DNA from: Enterobacteriaceae bacterium 4M9
GTDB lineage: Bacteria; Pseudomonadota; Gammaproteobacteria; Enterobacterales; Enterobacteriaceae
DNA: 64,000 bases
Direction of reading: 5' to 3'
NCBI GenBank assembly: GCA_010092695.1
Contig: JAADJJ010000001.1
Coordinates: 3,100,001-3,164,000 of the forward strand
Shown here: positions 1 to 8,400 of the stretch, one piece after another
Layout of the letters: every line of letters begins with the position of its first letter
How positions within the stretch are numbered: position 1 is the stretch's first letter
Notes under the pieces: generated by a model
What the model saw: only the letters and a program-made list of their open reading frames with translations
Told to the model about the DNA's origin: nothing
Database searches by the model: none
Position numbers and translations under genes: made by a program

Positions 1-90
1 ACCAGCCACGAACCGACAGCAACCACGATAGCGCCATCACGACGCGCTCAGACGTTATTTTTTATTAGTGCGCACCACCGCTGGCGCGCA

Positions 91-109
91 ATGCTTTCCC
101 CGCCACGCC
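91..109. other. P2-like cos site (phage DNA packaging end)
   Basis: These 19 bases read ATGCTTTCCCCGCCACGCC on the + strand. They match the reverse complement of the P2 cos core at 17 of 19 positions as I remember that sequence. In P2 the cos site lies beyond the tin/old end of the early region and before the capsid genes. Here it lies just beyond the last leftward early gene, so the position agrees. The capsid and tail genes would then be left of the window. The open frame across this stretch (48-323, minus) is not counted as a gene. Confidence 0.6.
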
Positions 110-285
110 TGCCCGCTTTACGGGTCGGATTTAATGCAGTTGCATCACTACGTTGGATCCTTGCTAGCACTGGCAGTACGCGGCCAATTCTGGCCTGATT
201 GACACGTGCAAAACAATGCACCCAGCGCCACGTCGCACATAGACAGAAACTGCCTCTTTCGTTCCTGCAACACTTTGTATCAAAA

Positions 286-311
286 AGATAAAAAATCCCG
301 CCGAAGCGGGA
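286..311 (-). terminator. Rho-independent terminator of the prophage early operon
   Basis: On the minus strand a six-base-pair stem TCCCGC/GCGGGA closes a TTCG tetraloop and is followed by TTTTTTAT. It lies 20 bases past the stop codon of the XRE-ImmA gene. It would end the leftward transcript that starts near 6.9 kb. Confidence 0.8.
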
Positions 312-330
312 AGAATATACCAACTAATTA

Positions 331-1446
331 TTAAGCTGACTTCATTCTGTAAGCAGATAGTGAAACTACGTTTTCTGATGATTCGATAGAAGCTATTCCG
401 GTTAGAAGCGAGTCATTTGCCAAGTCAACTAACATCGAAGGTGTGATAAGTAAACGCTGTGCTAAAGAATCAATATCAACAGAGAGATCGGTTAATAAAA
501 ATTTTATCGCACGATGGAAAAGCTCTGGCTTCTCACTCTGGATGAGATAATCCTCTTTCTCATCAATAGCTTCACCTTTACGTTTTAGCCCAAAAAAAGC
601 CGTTTTATATTGAGCATCCGTCAAAAGGGACAACTGATGAGCACGATAAATAATAGCTGCCTTACTTACTTTCCATGTCAGCTTAAATTGACTCAGCCCT
701 TGCCAATCAATTCGTCCGCCAATAGGGCGAGGGAAATACTTCGCCATTGCCGAACGAGGCAAAAGCAGCGCTGAAGCAAACCGGTTAGCCTGAGATTCAG
801 TAACCCTATCTCCTGTAGATATCCCGCCGTGAAGAATAAGATGACCGACCTCATGGGCGATATCGAAACGCTGACGGCAAGGAGACTTCTTGGCCGTATT
901 TCGAACAATAAACGGGCGACTCAAAGGAACTGAAAGTGCATCCACATCATCAGAAACTGAATCAAATGAAGTAACAAACGCGCCTAATTTCTCGGCAAGG
1001 CGCGTCATGTTATCAATTGGTCCAAATCCTAATCCCCAATCGGTACGGCATTTTTCGGCAGCTTTTTCTATATCTTCTTGAGTTAGTACCTTTATCTCAG
1101 GAAACCTGACCGGTGGTAAATTCAGATATTCTTCAAACACGTCAATAAGACGACGATAGATTTCAGCTTTAGCAAGAGTTGCCAACTTTGTCGCCATACG
1201 TGTGGAGCTACGTTTACGGAAATGAACAATTTCCTCATTCACTGGAGATTGCTCTTGCACTTCGAAAAATTGCGGCATCACCTTTAAAACGGCAGCTAAT
1301 TTATTCGCAAGCTCAGGAGTGGGGACAGCAGAGCCAGATTCCAGCCGCTGTATGTACTGGCGAGTCTTAACGACTCGCTCAGCAACTTGCTCCAGTGATA
1401 ACTCGTGATACAGACGAGCTAACCGCAGATTAGAACCGTTAAACAC
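331..1446 (-). CDS. XRE-family HTH protein with ImmA/IrrE-type metallopeptidase domain (prophage cargo)
   Basis: The 371-residue protein has an N-terminal XRE helix-turn-helix (about residues 5-60) and an ImmA/IrrE (COG2856) zinc-peptidase domain with HEVGH at residues 198-202. A C-terminal extension of about 120 residues follows. In known relatives the peptidase cleaves a repressor or regulates a stress response; the substrate here is unknown. The start is GTG, preceded by AGGTG at five bases. It is the last gene of the leftward operon, 10 bases after the 197-residue gene, and sits where P2 carries tin and old. I infer that the two genes form a cargo module, possibly for phage defence or toxin-antitoxin function. 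The domain call is firm; the role is not. Confidence 0.75.
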   Translation of the reverse strand: MFNGSNLRLARLYHELSLEQVAERVVKTRQYIQRLESGSAVPTPELANKLAAVLKVMPQFFEVQEQSPVNEEIVHFRKRSSTRMATKLATLAKAEIYRRLIDVFEEYLNLPPVRFPEIKVLTQEDIEKAAEKCRTDWGLGFGPIDNMTRLAEKLGAFVTSFDSVSDDVDALSVPLSRPFIVRNTAKKSPCRQRFDIAHEVGHLILHGGISTGDRVTESQANRFASALLLPRSAMAKYFPRPIGGRIDWQGLSQFKLTWKVSKAAIIYRAHQLSLLTDAQYKTAFFGLKRKGEAIDEKEDYLIQSEKPELFHRAIKFLLTDLSVDIDSLAQRLLITPSMLVDLANDSLLTGIASIESSENVVSLSAYRMKSA

Positions 1447-1456
1447 TTTTCACCTA

Positions 1457-2050
1457 CTATTCACTGTTTTGTTCTTTGTCCTTCTCAGGCACAGATGCGC
1501 TGATAGGATCCAACTCAATTTCAACAGGCGTTGGCGGCGTGTCATCAACAGAATGAAGCACCGTTACGCGTCCTTCACCATAAGTCCATTTTGACACTGT
1601 CTCCTCCATTGCATTAATGCCAATGAAGTGAACTTTCGCGCCCTCCCCCTCAAATTCGGGCTTTTCTACCACAAAGCGGTGCAGGACAGGAATCTTTAAT
1701 TCTGGCTCGAAGAGCTGATCAACATCGTTACGACGATAGAAGCCATTCTTCTTGGGATTCTCTGGATCATCAGTAAAGAAACGTACTGGAATTTTCTCAA
1801 TCTCAAATGTGATATCCATAGCAGGATTTGTAAGCTTCAGCCAGTCAAATTCGCCGCTTTTACACATATCAATGATACGCTGCCACTGACGACCAAAGGT
1901 ACAAGTAGCTCTTGTATAATTATTATCTAATGGAGTCGAAAGTTGCTCATAAGTATGATCTAAAACTTGTAAAAGTTCTTTAGCGAGAATAGTAAGACGC
2001 TCTTCATTAAGTTGTGGATAAAAAGACCATGGTAACGGGTAATCTTGCAT
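1457..2050 (-). CDS. Protein of unknown function paired with the XRE-ImmA gene
   Basis: A 197-residue soluble protein with no signal peptide or membrane segment, and I do not recognise its family. It has an aromatic N-terminus (MQDYPLPWSFYP), a mixed middle part, and an acidic, proline-containing tail ending EKDKEQNSE. I chose the ATG at 2050 because GAGAG lies seven bases upstream. A TTG at 2113, seven bases after the stop of gene A, would give 218 residues and is the alternative. It lies 10 bases before the XRE-ImmA gene on the same strand, so the two are very likely co-transcribed and may work together. Possible roles are a partner, a toxin or the substrate of the metallopeptidase; this is inference only. 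Confidence 0.6.
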   Translation of the reverse strand: MQDYPLPWSFYPQLNEERLTILAKELLQVLDHTYEQLSTPLDNNYTRATCTFGRQWQRIIDMCKSGEFDWLKLTNPAMDITFEIEKIPVRFFTDDPENPKKNGFYRRNDVDQLFEPELKIPVLHRFVVEKPEFEGEGAKVHFIGINAMEETVSKWTYGEGRVTVLHSVDDTPPTPVEIELDPISASVPEKDKEQNSE

Positions 2051-2119
2051 AGGGTTCTCTCGTAAAGTGCAATTATTTACTTTTGTAAACCACGATAATG
2101 GTGCAATATCCAAAATTTG

Positions 2120-4621
2120 TCAACTAGCCTCGTCAGCTCCTACTACCGCTTTCCAGCGCTTGATTAGCTCCACAGATTTATGTGTTGCAATAGCCCTCCG
2201 CCATGGCTTATCAATGCCAGAGATGATCAATTCCCCCGTAATCGGATGCGCACGATACACGGTATCGAGTACTGTGACTTCATTACCACGCGCCAGTTGA
2301 ATGGCTTGCGGCTTGCTGATTTGCACTTTTTTAACCTTTGCCCATGACTGAACCAGCCCCGCAAGACTTGCAATTAACGGTGATACGATAAGTTCTTGCT
2401 CTCTTATAGAGTGGGCAGCTTTGAGGTAACTTTCTGCCCGCTGGGTATCATATTCAGAGCAATCGCCGATCGTAATGCTGCGTGCCAGTTCCTCAAGCTC
2501 ATCAGCAGGCAATTTCTGCCTCTGTGGTTTGTAATCATGAAGACTCTTAAGAATCTGTTTTCGCTGTTCGCGTGTTAACTGACCGATCTCAAACTGTTCC
2601 GGCCCCTCTCGCTCATCTGGCACTGCCATTAATGACGGCGATCCGGGCAGTGAAATTGTTCGTTTTTCAACCTTGGTACAGTTATTGACACGAGTCCTAG
2701 AGGGCGCGGACGCGCCCATAAGGTCAAAAGCAAGGTCAACGGCCTGCCCGGAGTCGTCCAAAATCTCCGGTTTCTTACGCACAATACAGTAAGTATGCAG
2801 GCGGGTTTCAATTGGTGGGATGTTAACGGCGGGCATCACCAGACCTTTGATAAGATCCACATACTCACCGTAACTATTCGGTTCATCCTTCTGTTGGTAC
2901 CAGATACGCAGCGGCAGATCGCGGCGGGCAACTAATGCCCCGCCCTGCAATTGGGTGTATTGCTGCCAGTCACCAGCATCTGCAGCGCGATGCAGCTCAG
3001 CAAACAGTGGGTTTATCTTGTCGGCCATCTCCTGATTGCGGAACCGGCGCAACTCACGCCAGACGGATACCGGCGCACCACCCAAAAACTGAAATTGACG
3101 AATGCCCCAGCACGATGCCCAGGCGGTAGCGTGTTTTGACGTTTCTTTCAATGGCCTGCCACTCTCGTCGTCGGTTTCACCGTCGAGCGCATAACCATCA
3201 ATATTCTTACTGATGTATTTCACCACGTAGCCTGTGGCGCTGCCGATCTCCTGATCAATCGGCTTCATATCAAATCGTGGTTGGTTGCCGTGTTTGCCCT
3301 GTAATTCTTCCGCATCCTCACGGGTTGCGTAGTCTTCCATCACTTCCAACAGCTCGGCGGAATGTTCCGGCAGGGAGAACAGCAGGCCATGCCAGTGCGG
3401 TGTACCATCGTGGTGAGACTCCGCCACCCGCAAGCCAAAGACCGGAATTTCACGGCGAGCCAGTTCAGCACGAATCTTTTGCCAAACCCGATTAAGATAG
3501 CGCTGTGTTATTCTTGGGCTTGCCCCGTTCCATTTAGTATTACGATGACCGAATACGGTATAGGCGTGGTATTTGGATGGCGCAGTCAGAGTGAAAAACT
3601 GGCCTATATAACCATTTTCAGTGGCGACTTTCTCAAACCCGCCAATACGGGTCATTAGTTCAACGCGGCGCAATGCCGGGTTAGATATGCTCTTATCAAT
3701 CTGTTCAATAAGTGAAATGCGTTCTTTAGTGTCCTGATCTTCCAGCTCAAGGCGAGACATGATTGTTCGGCTGCGTTTACGTCGAGTATCCCACTCATCA
3801 GCGTGGTGCTTGCTGCAATACGGAGCAGCGCCCCGCTTAACATCACCAAAAGCAATATGCAGGTGCTCACGCCAGCGAGTGGCATATTTTTTTAGGTTAC
3901 GGTACCAGTAGCGGTCATCCAGCATTTTGCTGATGCCGGTTGTTGCTTCATCAATAAACAACGTTCCCCTGCAATACTTTCCCCAGCTCGGCGGAGTCAG
4001 AAAGAAAAGCTGTGCGAGAATAGCCGCTTCTGTGTAAAGATATCGGGCATATTTGCGATCACTCTGCGTCTCTACCGTTTCGTGAACCTCACTCAGTACT
4101 GACCGCATATAGATAGCGATATCCTGCGCCAACAACTCAACATCTTCTGGTGTAAAGTCCGGCAGGCGGTTAAAGCGTTCAACCAATCCATGAAGAGTAT
4201 TAAACGTGTGGAAAAGCGGGTTTAACTCCTTGAATGCTGTATCAGCTTGAGATTTAGCCTCATCGGTCATCGCAATGGCATATTGCTCATTGACCATATT
4301 TATAGGCGGCAGATCCCTGCGGATGATGTCACGTAGTGCCAGACGAGCGATGTGTCTGCCCTTCAAGGTGTGAATGCTGTTTATTCGGGAAGCCAAACGC
4401 AGTCGAATAAAGCGAGGTAGCGGCGAAAGGGAAGTCTTTACCCACGCCAAAAACTCCTGTTCTTGACCCAGCTCAACTAGATCAACAACGGGAGTTTTAT
4501 CTACACCTATAGCAGCTTTGGGCTTCTGCCATTCGTAATCGAACCGGGTGGTGTCTGGTGCGCTACCCGGATACGGAGGGGGCGTAGTAGGTGCGTTGCG
4601 CCCGCTTAATGATATACTCAT
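2120..4621 (-). CDS. A: P2-type phage replication initiator endonuclease gpA
   Basis: This 833-residue protein nicks the phage origin to start rolling-circle replication and stays covalently bound to the 5' end. The HUH motif is visible as PHWHG (His409 and His411). The paired catalytic tyrosines are Y465 and Y469 in GYVVKYISKN, spaced four apart as in P2 gpA. The length is slightly above P2 gpA (about 760 residues). Its start codon overlaps the stop of the upstream 92-residue gene by one base, so translation is probably coupled. The phage origin normally lies inside this gene. I am confident of the family. Confidence 0.93.
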   Translation of the reverse strand: MSISLSGRNAPTTPPPYPGSAPDTTRFDYEWQKPKAAIGVDKTPVVDLVELGQEQEFLAWVKTSLSPLPRFIRLRLASRINSIHTLKGRHIARLALRDIIRRDLPPINMVNEQYAIAMTDEAKSQADTAFKELNPLFHTFNTLHGLVERFNRLPDFTPEDVELLAQDIAIYMRSVLSEVHETVETQSDRKYARYLYTEAAILAQLFFLTPPSWGKYCRGTLFIDEATTGISKMLDDRYWYRNLKKYATRWREHLHIAFGDVKRGAAPYCSKHHADEWDTRRKRSRTIMSRLELEDQDTKERISLIEQIDKSISNPALRRVELMTRIGGFEKVATENGYIGQFFTLTAPSKYHAYTVFGHRNTKWNGASPRITQRYLNRVWQKIRAELARREIPVFGLRVAESHHDGTPHWHGLLFSLPEHSAELLEVMEDYATREDAEELQGKHGNQPRFDMKPIDQEIGSATGYVVKYISKNIDGYALDGETDDESGRPLKETSKHATAWASCWGIRQFQFLGGAPVSVWRELRRFRNQEMADKINPLFAELHRAADAGDWQQYTQLQGGALVARRDLPLRIWYQQKDEPNSYGEYVDLIKGLVMPAVNIPPIETRLHTYCIVRKKPEILDDSGQAVDLAFDLMGASAPSRTRVNNCTKVEKRTISLPGSPSLMAVPDEREGPEQFEIGQLTREQRKQILKSLHDYKPQRQKLPADELEELARSITIGDCSEYDTQRAESYLKAAHSIREQELIVSPLIASLAGLVQSWAKVKKVQISKPQAIQLARGNEVTVLDTVYRAHPITGELIISGIDKPWRRAIATHKSVELIKRWKAVVGADEAS

Positions 4622-4899
4622 CAGAATGGCAGCTCATCATCACAATCGGCGGTGTCATAACTCCACGTAACGGCGCGCCCCGGCTTAAATTTGTATGCTT
4701 CTTTAGCCGTATCGAATGTAAATTGATTACGCACATAGACCCCTTCATAGACGTCAAAAGCTTCAAATTCAACAACCCAAAAATCATGCGATTTCCAACG
4801 GCTAAATATGCGCTCAACCACGGCATAAGCCGTTAAATCACCATGGCCACGAGCGCAATCAATACTCATTAATACAGATGGGTCTATCAGTGCTTCCAT
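4621..4899 (-). CDS. Small P2-like early phage protein, unknown function
   Basis: A 92-residue protein without membrane segments or a motif I recognise. It has an acidic C-terminus (DCDDELPF) and several aromatic residues in the middle (KSHDFWVVEF). It sits between dam and gene A. It overlaps the end of dam by 13 bases and the start of A by one base, which is typical of a tightly packed phage early operon. Small genes at this place in P2 relatives are variable and mostly uncharacterised. Confidence 0.6.
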   Translation of the reverse strand: MEALIDPSVLMSIDCARGHGDLTAYAVVERIFSRWKSHDFWVVEFEAFDVYEGVYVRNQFTFDTAKEAYKFKPGRAVTWSYDTADCDDELPF

Positions 4900-5783
4900 T
4901 TCCGATCCTCATTTATCTCTTTATGCGCGAAATTATCGCAGCGCAGGGCGAAGCCATTGCGGACAGGTAGAACACCAATCACTTCTTTCGCTTCATTCCT
5001 GGCGTTGCTACTGGCGGCTACAGAGCGCCTAACAGTGATTTCGTGGAAGTGGTAGTACTGATAAATTTCGCGGGTGGCGTCGGTGTCGCTGTTTGAGATA
5101 ACGACAGGCACGCCGTACTTCCGGTTAGCCTCAAGCAGTGCGGCAGCAAGCTGGCGGTGCTGTTTCTCGGTAAATGGCCCAGAGTGATACTGCGTAAAGC
5201 TGGCGGTTTTGCTGGCTGGCAGATACGGCGGATCGCAGTAGATGGCTACATCCTGACCCGTCATTACTTTCAGTGTGTTTTCGAACGAGCAGCACAGAAA
5301 GACCGCGTGAGTGTCATTGGCTTTTTCTGAGAACTGGCGGATCTCTTTTTCGGGAAAATATGGAGCGGATTTATGCTGGCCGAATGGGGTGTTAAATTCG
5401 CCAGATTGGTTATAACGAACAACACCATTAAAGCAATGACGGTTAAGATAGATGAAAAGCGCGGCGCGATTTGCATCAAGCAGCCCTTTAGCATTATTGA
5501 ATATCTGACGAAATCTCAGATATTCATCCTTCGAGTTTCCAGCGTCAAAGAGCGTGCGGGCTAAATCAATTACCAGCTGAGGGCTACTCTTCACTTCGCG
5601 ATAAAGGCGAATTAAGTCCGGGTTGATATCTGCCAGAATGTAGCGACGATAATCTGTATTGAGGAACACTGACGCGCCGCCCACGAATGGTTCAATCAGG
5701 CAATCGGCCTTCGGCAGGTGCTGGAGTAGTTCCGGCATGAGCCGAGATTTTCCGCCCGGCCATTTCAAGATGGGGCGGATCAT
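4887..5783 (-). CDS. dam: Phage DNA adenine methylase (Dam family)
   Basis: A 298-residue N6-adenine methyltransferase that would methylate adenine in phage DNA, most likely in GATC. The AdoMet-binding motif I is KWPGGK (residues 7-12) and the catalytic DPPY is at residues 184-187. FVGGASVF near residue 33 and NRHCFNG near 114 fit the D12 class. The length agrees with Dam of P2-like and P1-like phages. Its start overlaps the stop of the 23-residue peptide gene in an ATGA arrangement. It could protect phage DNA from restriction, tune replication or repression, or both. Confidence 0.9.
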   Translation of the reverse strand: MIRPILKWPGGKSRLMPELLQHLPKADCLIEPFVGGASVFLNTDYRRYILADINPDLIRLYREVKSSPQLVIDLARTLFDAGNSKDEYLRFRQIFNNAKGLLDANRAALFIYLNRHCFNGVVRYNQSGEFNTPFGQHKSAPYFPEKEIRQFSEKANDTHAVFLCCSFENTLKVMTGQDVAIYCDPPYLPASKTASFTQYHSGPFTEKQHRQLAAALLEANRKYGVPVVISNSDTDATREIYQYYHFHEITVRRSVAASSNARNEAKEVIGVLPVRNGFALRCDNFAHKEINEDRKWKH

Positions 5784-5851
5784 AATGCCGCCTCCTCAGT
5801 ACCCTTTGGCTTCTTATCTATTACCTCAATATCAATCATTGTAATATTCAC
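5780..5851 (-). CDS. Tiny early peptide gene coupled to dam
   Basis: A GTG-started frame of 23 codons (peptide beginning VNITMIDIEV) has AAGGAG seven bases upstream. Its stop codon overlaps the ATG of dam as ATGA. The strong ribosome site and the overlap suggest that it is translated and couples translation into dam. I know no family for it. It may be mainly a translational leader rather than a working peptide. Confidence 0.45.
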   Translation of the reverse strand: MNITMIDIEVIDKKPKGTEEAAL

Positions 5852-5862
5852 TGCTTGACTCC

Positions 5863-6066
5863 TTATAAATAAGAAACAGCATTAACAACAGGGCGACTTA
5901 ATGAATAAGTGAGAGAGCGACGCGCTTCATTAATAAACGCCTCGACAGATGGGTCTGTCGGTCTTAAAACCAACTCAGCACCAGCGGCTTTAATATGCAA
6001 ACCGTCACGTTCAATCGCAGGCAAAATAATATTTAAAATAAAACTGTACTGTTCTCTTTGATTCAC
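5863..6066 (-). CDS. Small P2-like early phage protein, unknown function
   Basis: A 67-residue soluble protein (MNQREQYSFI start) in the early operon, 11 bases upstream of the tiny coupled peptide. Its frame is open between two clear boundaries and a purine-rich region precedes the start. No domain is recognised. Confidence 0.5.
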   Translation of the reverse strand: MNQREQYSFILNIILPAIERDGLHIKAAGAELVLRPTDPSVEAFINEARRSLTYSLSRPVVNAVSYL

Positions 6067-6139
6067 AATTCATTTCCTTTAGACAAAGGGATGCCGCGCC
6101 AGATAATTGGCGTTTAAATACTTTTCGAATTAAATTTAT

Positions 6140-6436
6140 TTATTGAATGGCTGGCCGTTCAAAATCTGCTGCGTGTCGGACGCTGGCGTGGGTAAAGGCG
6201 GTCACATCATACGGCTGCGGCACAACCTCTTCATCAAGAATCTGGCTGATAACGCCGCGAATCTCTTCGAGGGTTTCGGCTCCAGCATCGCCCAGAGTAA
6301 CACCCAAATAATATAGATGCATCACACCACAACGCAGAGATATTAAAGCGTTGCTGCGAGGCTTTCCTTCAAATTCAATATCAAAATGATAGTTTTCCAG
6401 AAGTGAGTTAATCTGTAATGCATATTGCGTTTTCAT
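6140..6436 (-). CDS. P2-like early phage protein, unknown function
   Basis: A 98-residue soluble protein (MKTQYALQIN start) between the cox-like gene and the 67-residue gene. It has two cysteine-free halves joined by RSNALISLRCGVMHLYYLG. The frame is preceded by AAGGTGTGC. It occupies the zone where P2 has gene B and small ORFs, but it is shorter than gpB (166 residues) and I do not see the gpB helicase-loader features. Confidence 0.5.
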   Translation of the reverse strand: MKTQYALQINSLLENYHFDIEFEGKPRSNALISLRCGVMHLYYLGVTLGDAGAETLEEIRGVISQILDEEVVPQPYDVTAFTHASVRHAADFERPAIQ

Positions 6437-6459
6437 TGCACACCTTACTAATTTAATAG

Positions 6460-6663
6460 TTAACTGTTTGCAATTGCGTCTTTAAGCATTGCGACCATAT
6501 TTACTTCAACTTTACCGCCCACCAGTTCTTTGGGCCGAATAATAATGCGCCCGTCCTTTACCATTGTGCGACATGTTTCAAACGGGATACCGGTAATCCT
6601 TGCATATTCCTTCAACGATAAATAAGGAGATGCAACATTCAAGTTAATTGTAATCCCTGACAT
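6460..6663 (-). CDS. cox: Cox/Apl-type regulator and excisionase
   Basis: A 67-residue protein with a short winged-helix/MerR-like core (YLSLKEYARITGIPFETCRTMV), the pattern of Cox and Apl proteins in P2 and 186. Cox represses the lysogenic promoter and, as excisionase, directs the integrase towards excision. It is the second gene of the leftward transcript, after the 64-residue gene, in the expected place opposite the repressor. The symbol follows position and motif, not close sequence identity. Confidence 0.6.
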   Translation of the reverse strand: MSGITINLNVASPYLSLKEYARITGIPFETCRTMVKDGRIIIRPKELVGGKVEVNMVAMLKDAIANS

Positions 6664-6697
6664 TTTTCACCTCTCGGCAAGCATTCATTAACTGTGA

Positions 6698-6892
6698 TTA
6701 TTTCTCAGACTGCATGGCTGTAAGGCCCCGCAGGAAAACAATGCGGGCCATGTTAGACGCTGATCGGCATTCGGCTTCTGCCATGGCGTCTATAGTCGAG
6801 CGTTCTTCTGGCGATAAACGTAACGGCAAGGGCTTACCCGCAACAGAATTCTGCGGCGTCCTTGACCTCTGTATAGGATGTACTTGTGTCAT
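6698..6892 (-). CDS. Small ribbon-helix-helix-like phage protein
   Basis: A 64-residue protein. The part LPLRLSPEERSTIDAMAEAE followed by ASNMARIVFLRGL resembles a ribbon-helix-helix or Arc-type DNA-binding fold: one beta strand and two helices. It is the first leftward gene, divergent from the repressor, with the palindromic site at 6936 between them. It probably takes part in the lysis-lysogeny switch. The fold is a judgement from pattern only. Confidence 0.5.
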   Translation of the reverse strand: MTQVHPIQRSRTPQNSVAGKPLPLRLSPEERSTIDAMAEAECRSASNMARIVFLRGLTAMQSEK

Positions 6893-6935
6893 AGTGTTAT
6901 ATTGTGATCTGCTAAGTGTCCGTGGAAAACATTAT

Positions 6936-6951
6936 GAGATCCATAGATCTC
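6936..6951. promoter_or_regulatory. Palindromic operator candidate in the lysis-lysogeny switch
   Basis: GAGATC-CATA-GATCTC is a perfect six-base inverted repeat with a four-base spacer. It lies in the 78-base gap between the divergent repressor and early genes, about 20 bases upstream of the repressor start. A further half site, GTGATCT, lies near 6904. This is the expected place for repressor or Cox binding; the protein that binds is not known. Confidence 0.5.
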
Positions 6952-6970
6952 TTTTGTCAAGGTGGTAAAT

Positions 6971-7363
6971 GTGAGCTTTACATCACAATGCATTGTTCGG
7001 TTGAAGTCAGAAAGAAAACGATTGGCGCTCAATCAGGCTGATGCAGCGGCTTTATGCGGTGTATCACGCGAAACTTGGGGAAAATACGAACGCGGCTCAA
7101 TGGTTCCTGGAGGAGATGTATTGCTCTCATTCGCCATAAATGGTGCGAACGTGCAATACATCCTCACAGGAGAGGAAGATGGCGGTGTCACTCTTACGCG
7201 TGATGAGTTAGAGCTTGTAAATAATTTCAGAACAGCACCACTCGCTATCAAGGCCGCCGCCATGGCAGCTCTTACCGCTGGTAACTCGGCCTCTAAAACA
7301 ATAACGGTGTCAGGTAAAGGCAACCGCGTAGCAGGTAGAGACTTTAACGAAAACAAGAAATAA
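6971..7363 (+). CDS. P2-like prophage repressor (XRE family)
   Basis: A 130-residue protein with an N-terminal helix-turn-helix (LNQADAAALCGVSRETWGKYE) and a short C-terminal part, like the C/CI repressors of P2-like phages. I chose the GTG at 6971 because AAGGTGG lies five bases upstream; an in-frame GTG at 6962 would overlap that site. It would hold the prophage silent by binding the operators between it and the early operon. The C-terminus ends GNRVAGRDFNENKK, and a near copy of this motif starts the next protein, an unusual link between neighbours. Confidence 0.8.
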   Translation: MSFTSQCIVRLKSERKRLALNQADAAALCGVSRETWGKYERGSMVPGGDVLLSFAINGANVQYILTGEEDGGVTLTRDELELVNNFRTAPLAIKAAAMAALTAGNSASKTITVSGKGNRVAGRDFNENKK

Positions 7364-7372
7364 GGGAATGTT

Positions 7373-7984
7373 ATGACGGTTAATTCTGCTGGAGAGCAAA
7401 ACCGCGTCGCAACTCGTGATTTCAACGAAAGTCGTATTCAGATAGATCGTTTTGATGGAAGACATACCATTAACATTGGCGTTCCCGACGAAAAAGAAGA
7501 CAAGCGTCCTATGGTTTGGGCGCAACGCAACGAGATCCACAACCTAGTTAATTCAATCGCCGGTGATGACGACTCAGCCAAACGCGAGCTATGGACGAAA
7601 TTGAATGCTGAAGTAGGCGTTAATTCATTCAAGGATATGACCATCAATCAATATCAAACGGCAATCAGTTTTCTTCAGGCTATGCTAGACAGAAACAAGG
7701 AACATGACGCCAGTAAAACTCTAGTAGGCCTCCTTCTTCGTAATAGCGAAGACAGTGAAATAAGAAAAAAGCTTATTCGTCACTGTCATATCAATTTTGG
7801 CACTGGCAGACTGAACGATTTGGATCGCTCCCAGCTTCAGCTCGCTCTGTCATGGCTAGACCAGCAATCATTGTACCCCGCTTCGGCCCTAAAATTAAAC
7901 ACGAAAGCTTTGATACGGGCTTATCCCAAACAAATAGCCATAACCTTCATTTTGGGTTTTGTGCTTGGCGTTATCATTTTTTAA
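7373..7984 (+). CDS. Prophage cargo protein with ORF6C-like region and C-terminal membrane anchor
   Basis: A 203-residue protein. Residues 1-30 repeat the repressor tail motif (QNRVATRDFNES against GNRVAGRDFNEN). The middle (about residues 45-110, with FKDMTINQYQTAISFLQ) resembles the phage ORF6C domain. The last 18 residues, AITFILGFVLGVIIF, form a single membrane segment, so it is probably tail-anchored with the bulk in the cytoplasm. It starts nine bases after the repressor and is transcribed with it, so it should be made in the lysogen. Superinfection exclusion or defence is a reasonable guess, not shown. Confidence 0.6.
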   Translation: MTVNSAGEQNRVATRDFNESRIQIDRFDGRHTINIGVPDEKEDKRPMVWAQRNEIHNLVNSIAGDDDSAKRELWTKLNAEVGVNSFKDMTINQYQTAISFLQAMLDRNKEHDASKTLVGLLLRNSEDSEIRKKLIRHCHINFGTGRLNDLDRSQLQLALSWLDQQSLYPASALKLNTKALIRAYPKQIAITFILGFVLGVIIF

Positions 7985-8004
7985 TCTTCCGGTGAGTGTT
8001 CAAC

Positions 8005-8400
8005 ATGGAAAATGATATTTTTGATTATGCATTCGAAGATTTGATACCAGATGAAATAGGCGGCAAGCATTTCAATCTGATAAGGCAAATTAAGCCAGCC
8101 ATCTTTGAAGATTTCTTACTGGCCAAAACAGCCAGATCGTCATGCCTTTCCTGCGGTAGTGATAAGTTATTTATTCCTCATACGGTCGTTCACCCGGAAG
8201 ATCCTGATTCAGAGGATTACAGTGAGAACGATGAAGTGATTTATGTTACCCCTCAGTATGAAAGCAGTAAGCATTTCAGAGTTTATACTACGCGTTACGA
8301 AATTTGCTGCATGAATTGCGGGTTTGTCTTTCAGTATCTGGCGCACCCAGTTGTCAGATGGGCAATGGTAAACAAAGGGGTTACAGGTGAACTCATCTAA
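8005..8400 (+). CDS. Zinc-ribbon prophage cargo protein, unknown function
   Basis: A 131-residue protein with two CxxC pairs (CLSCGS near residue 47 and CCMNCGF near residue 103) that should form one zinc ribbon around an acidic insert (HPEDPDSEDYSENDE). There is no membrane segment. I chose the ATG at 8005 with GGTGAG upstream; a GTG at 7996 is the alternative. It lies between two membrane-anchored cargo proteins in the lysogenic transcript, 20 bases after the first, and its end overlaps the next gene by 14 bases. A role as an adaptor or nucleic-acid-binding part of a three-gene module is inference. Confidence 0.55.
   Translation: MENDIFDYAFEDLIPDEIGGKHFNLIRQIKPAIFEDFLLAKTARSSCLSCGSDKLFIPHTVVHPEDPDSEDYSENDEVIYVTPQYESSKHFRVYTTRYEICCMNCGFVFQYLAHPVVRWAMVNKGVTGELI

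Noticed and set aside
48..323. Open minus-strand frame of 91 codons across the cos region
   Set aside because: It spans the cos-like site and the terminator of the early operon, has an arginine- and cysteine-rich composition unlike its neighbours, and has no ribosome site.
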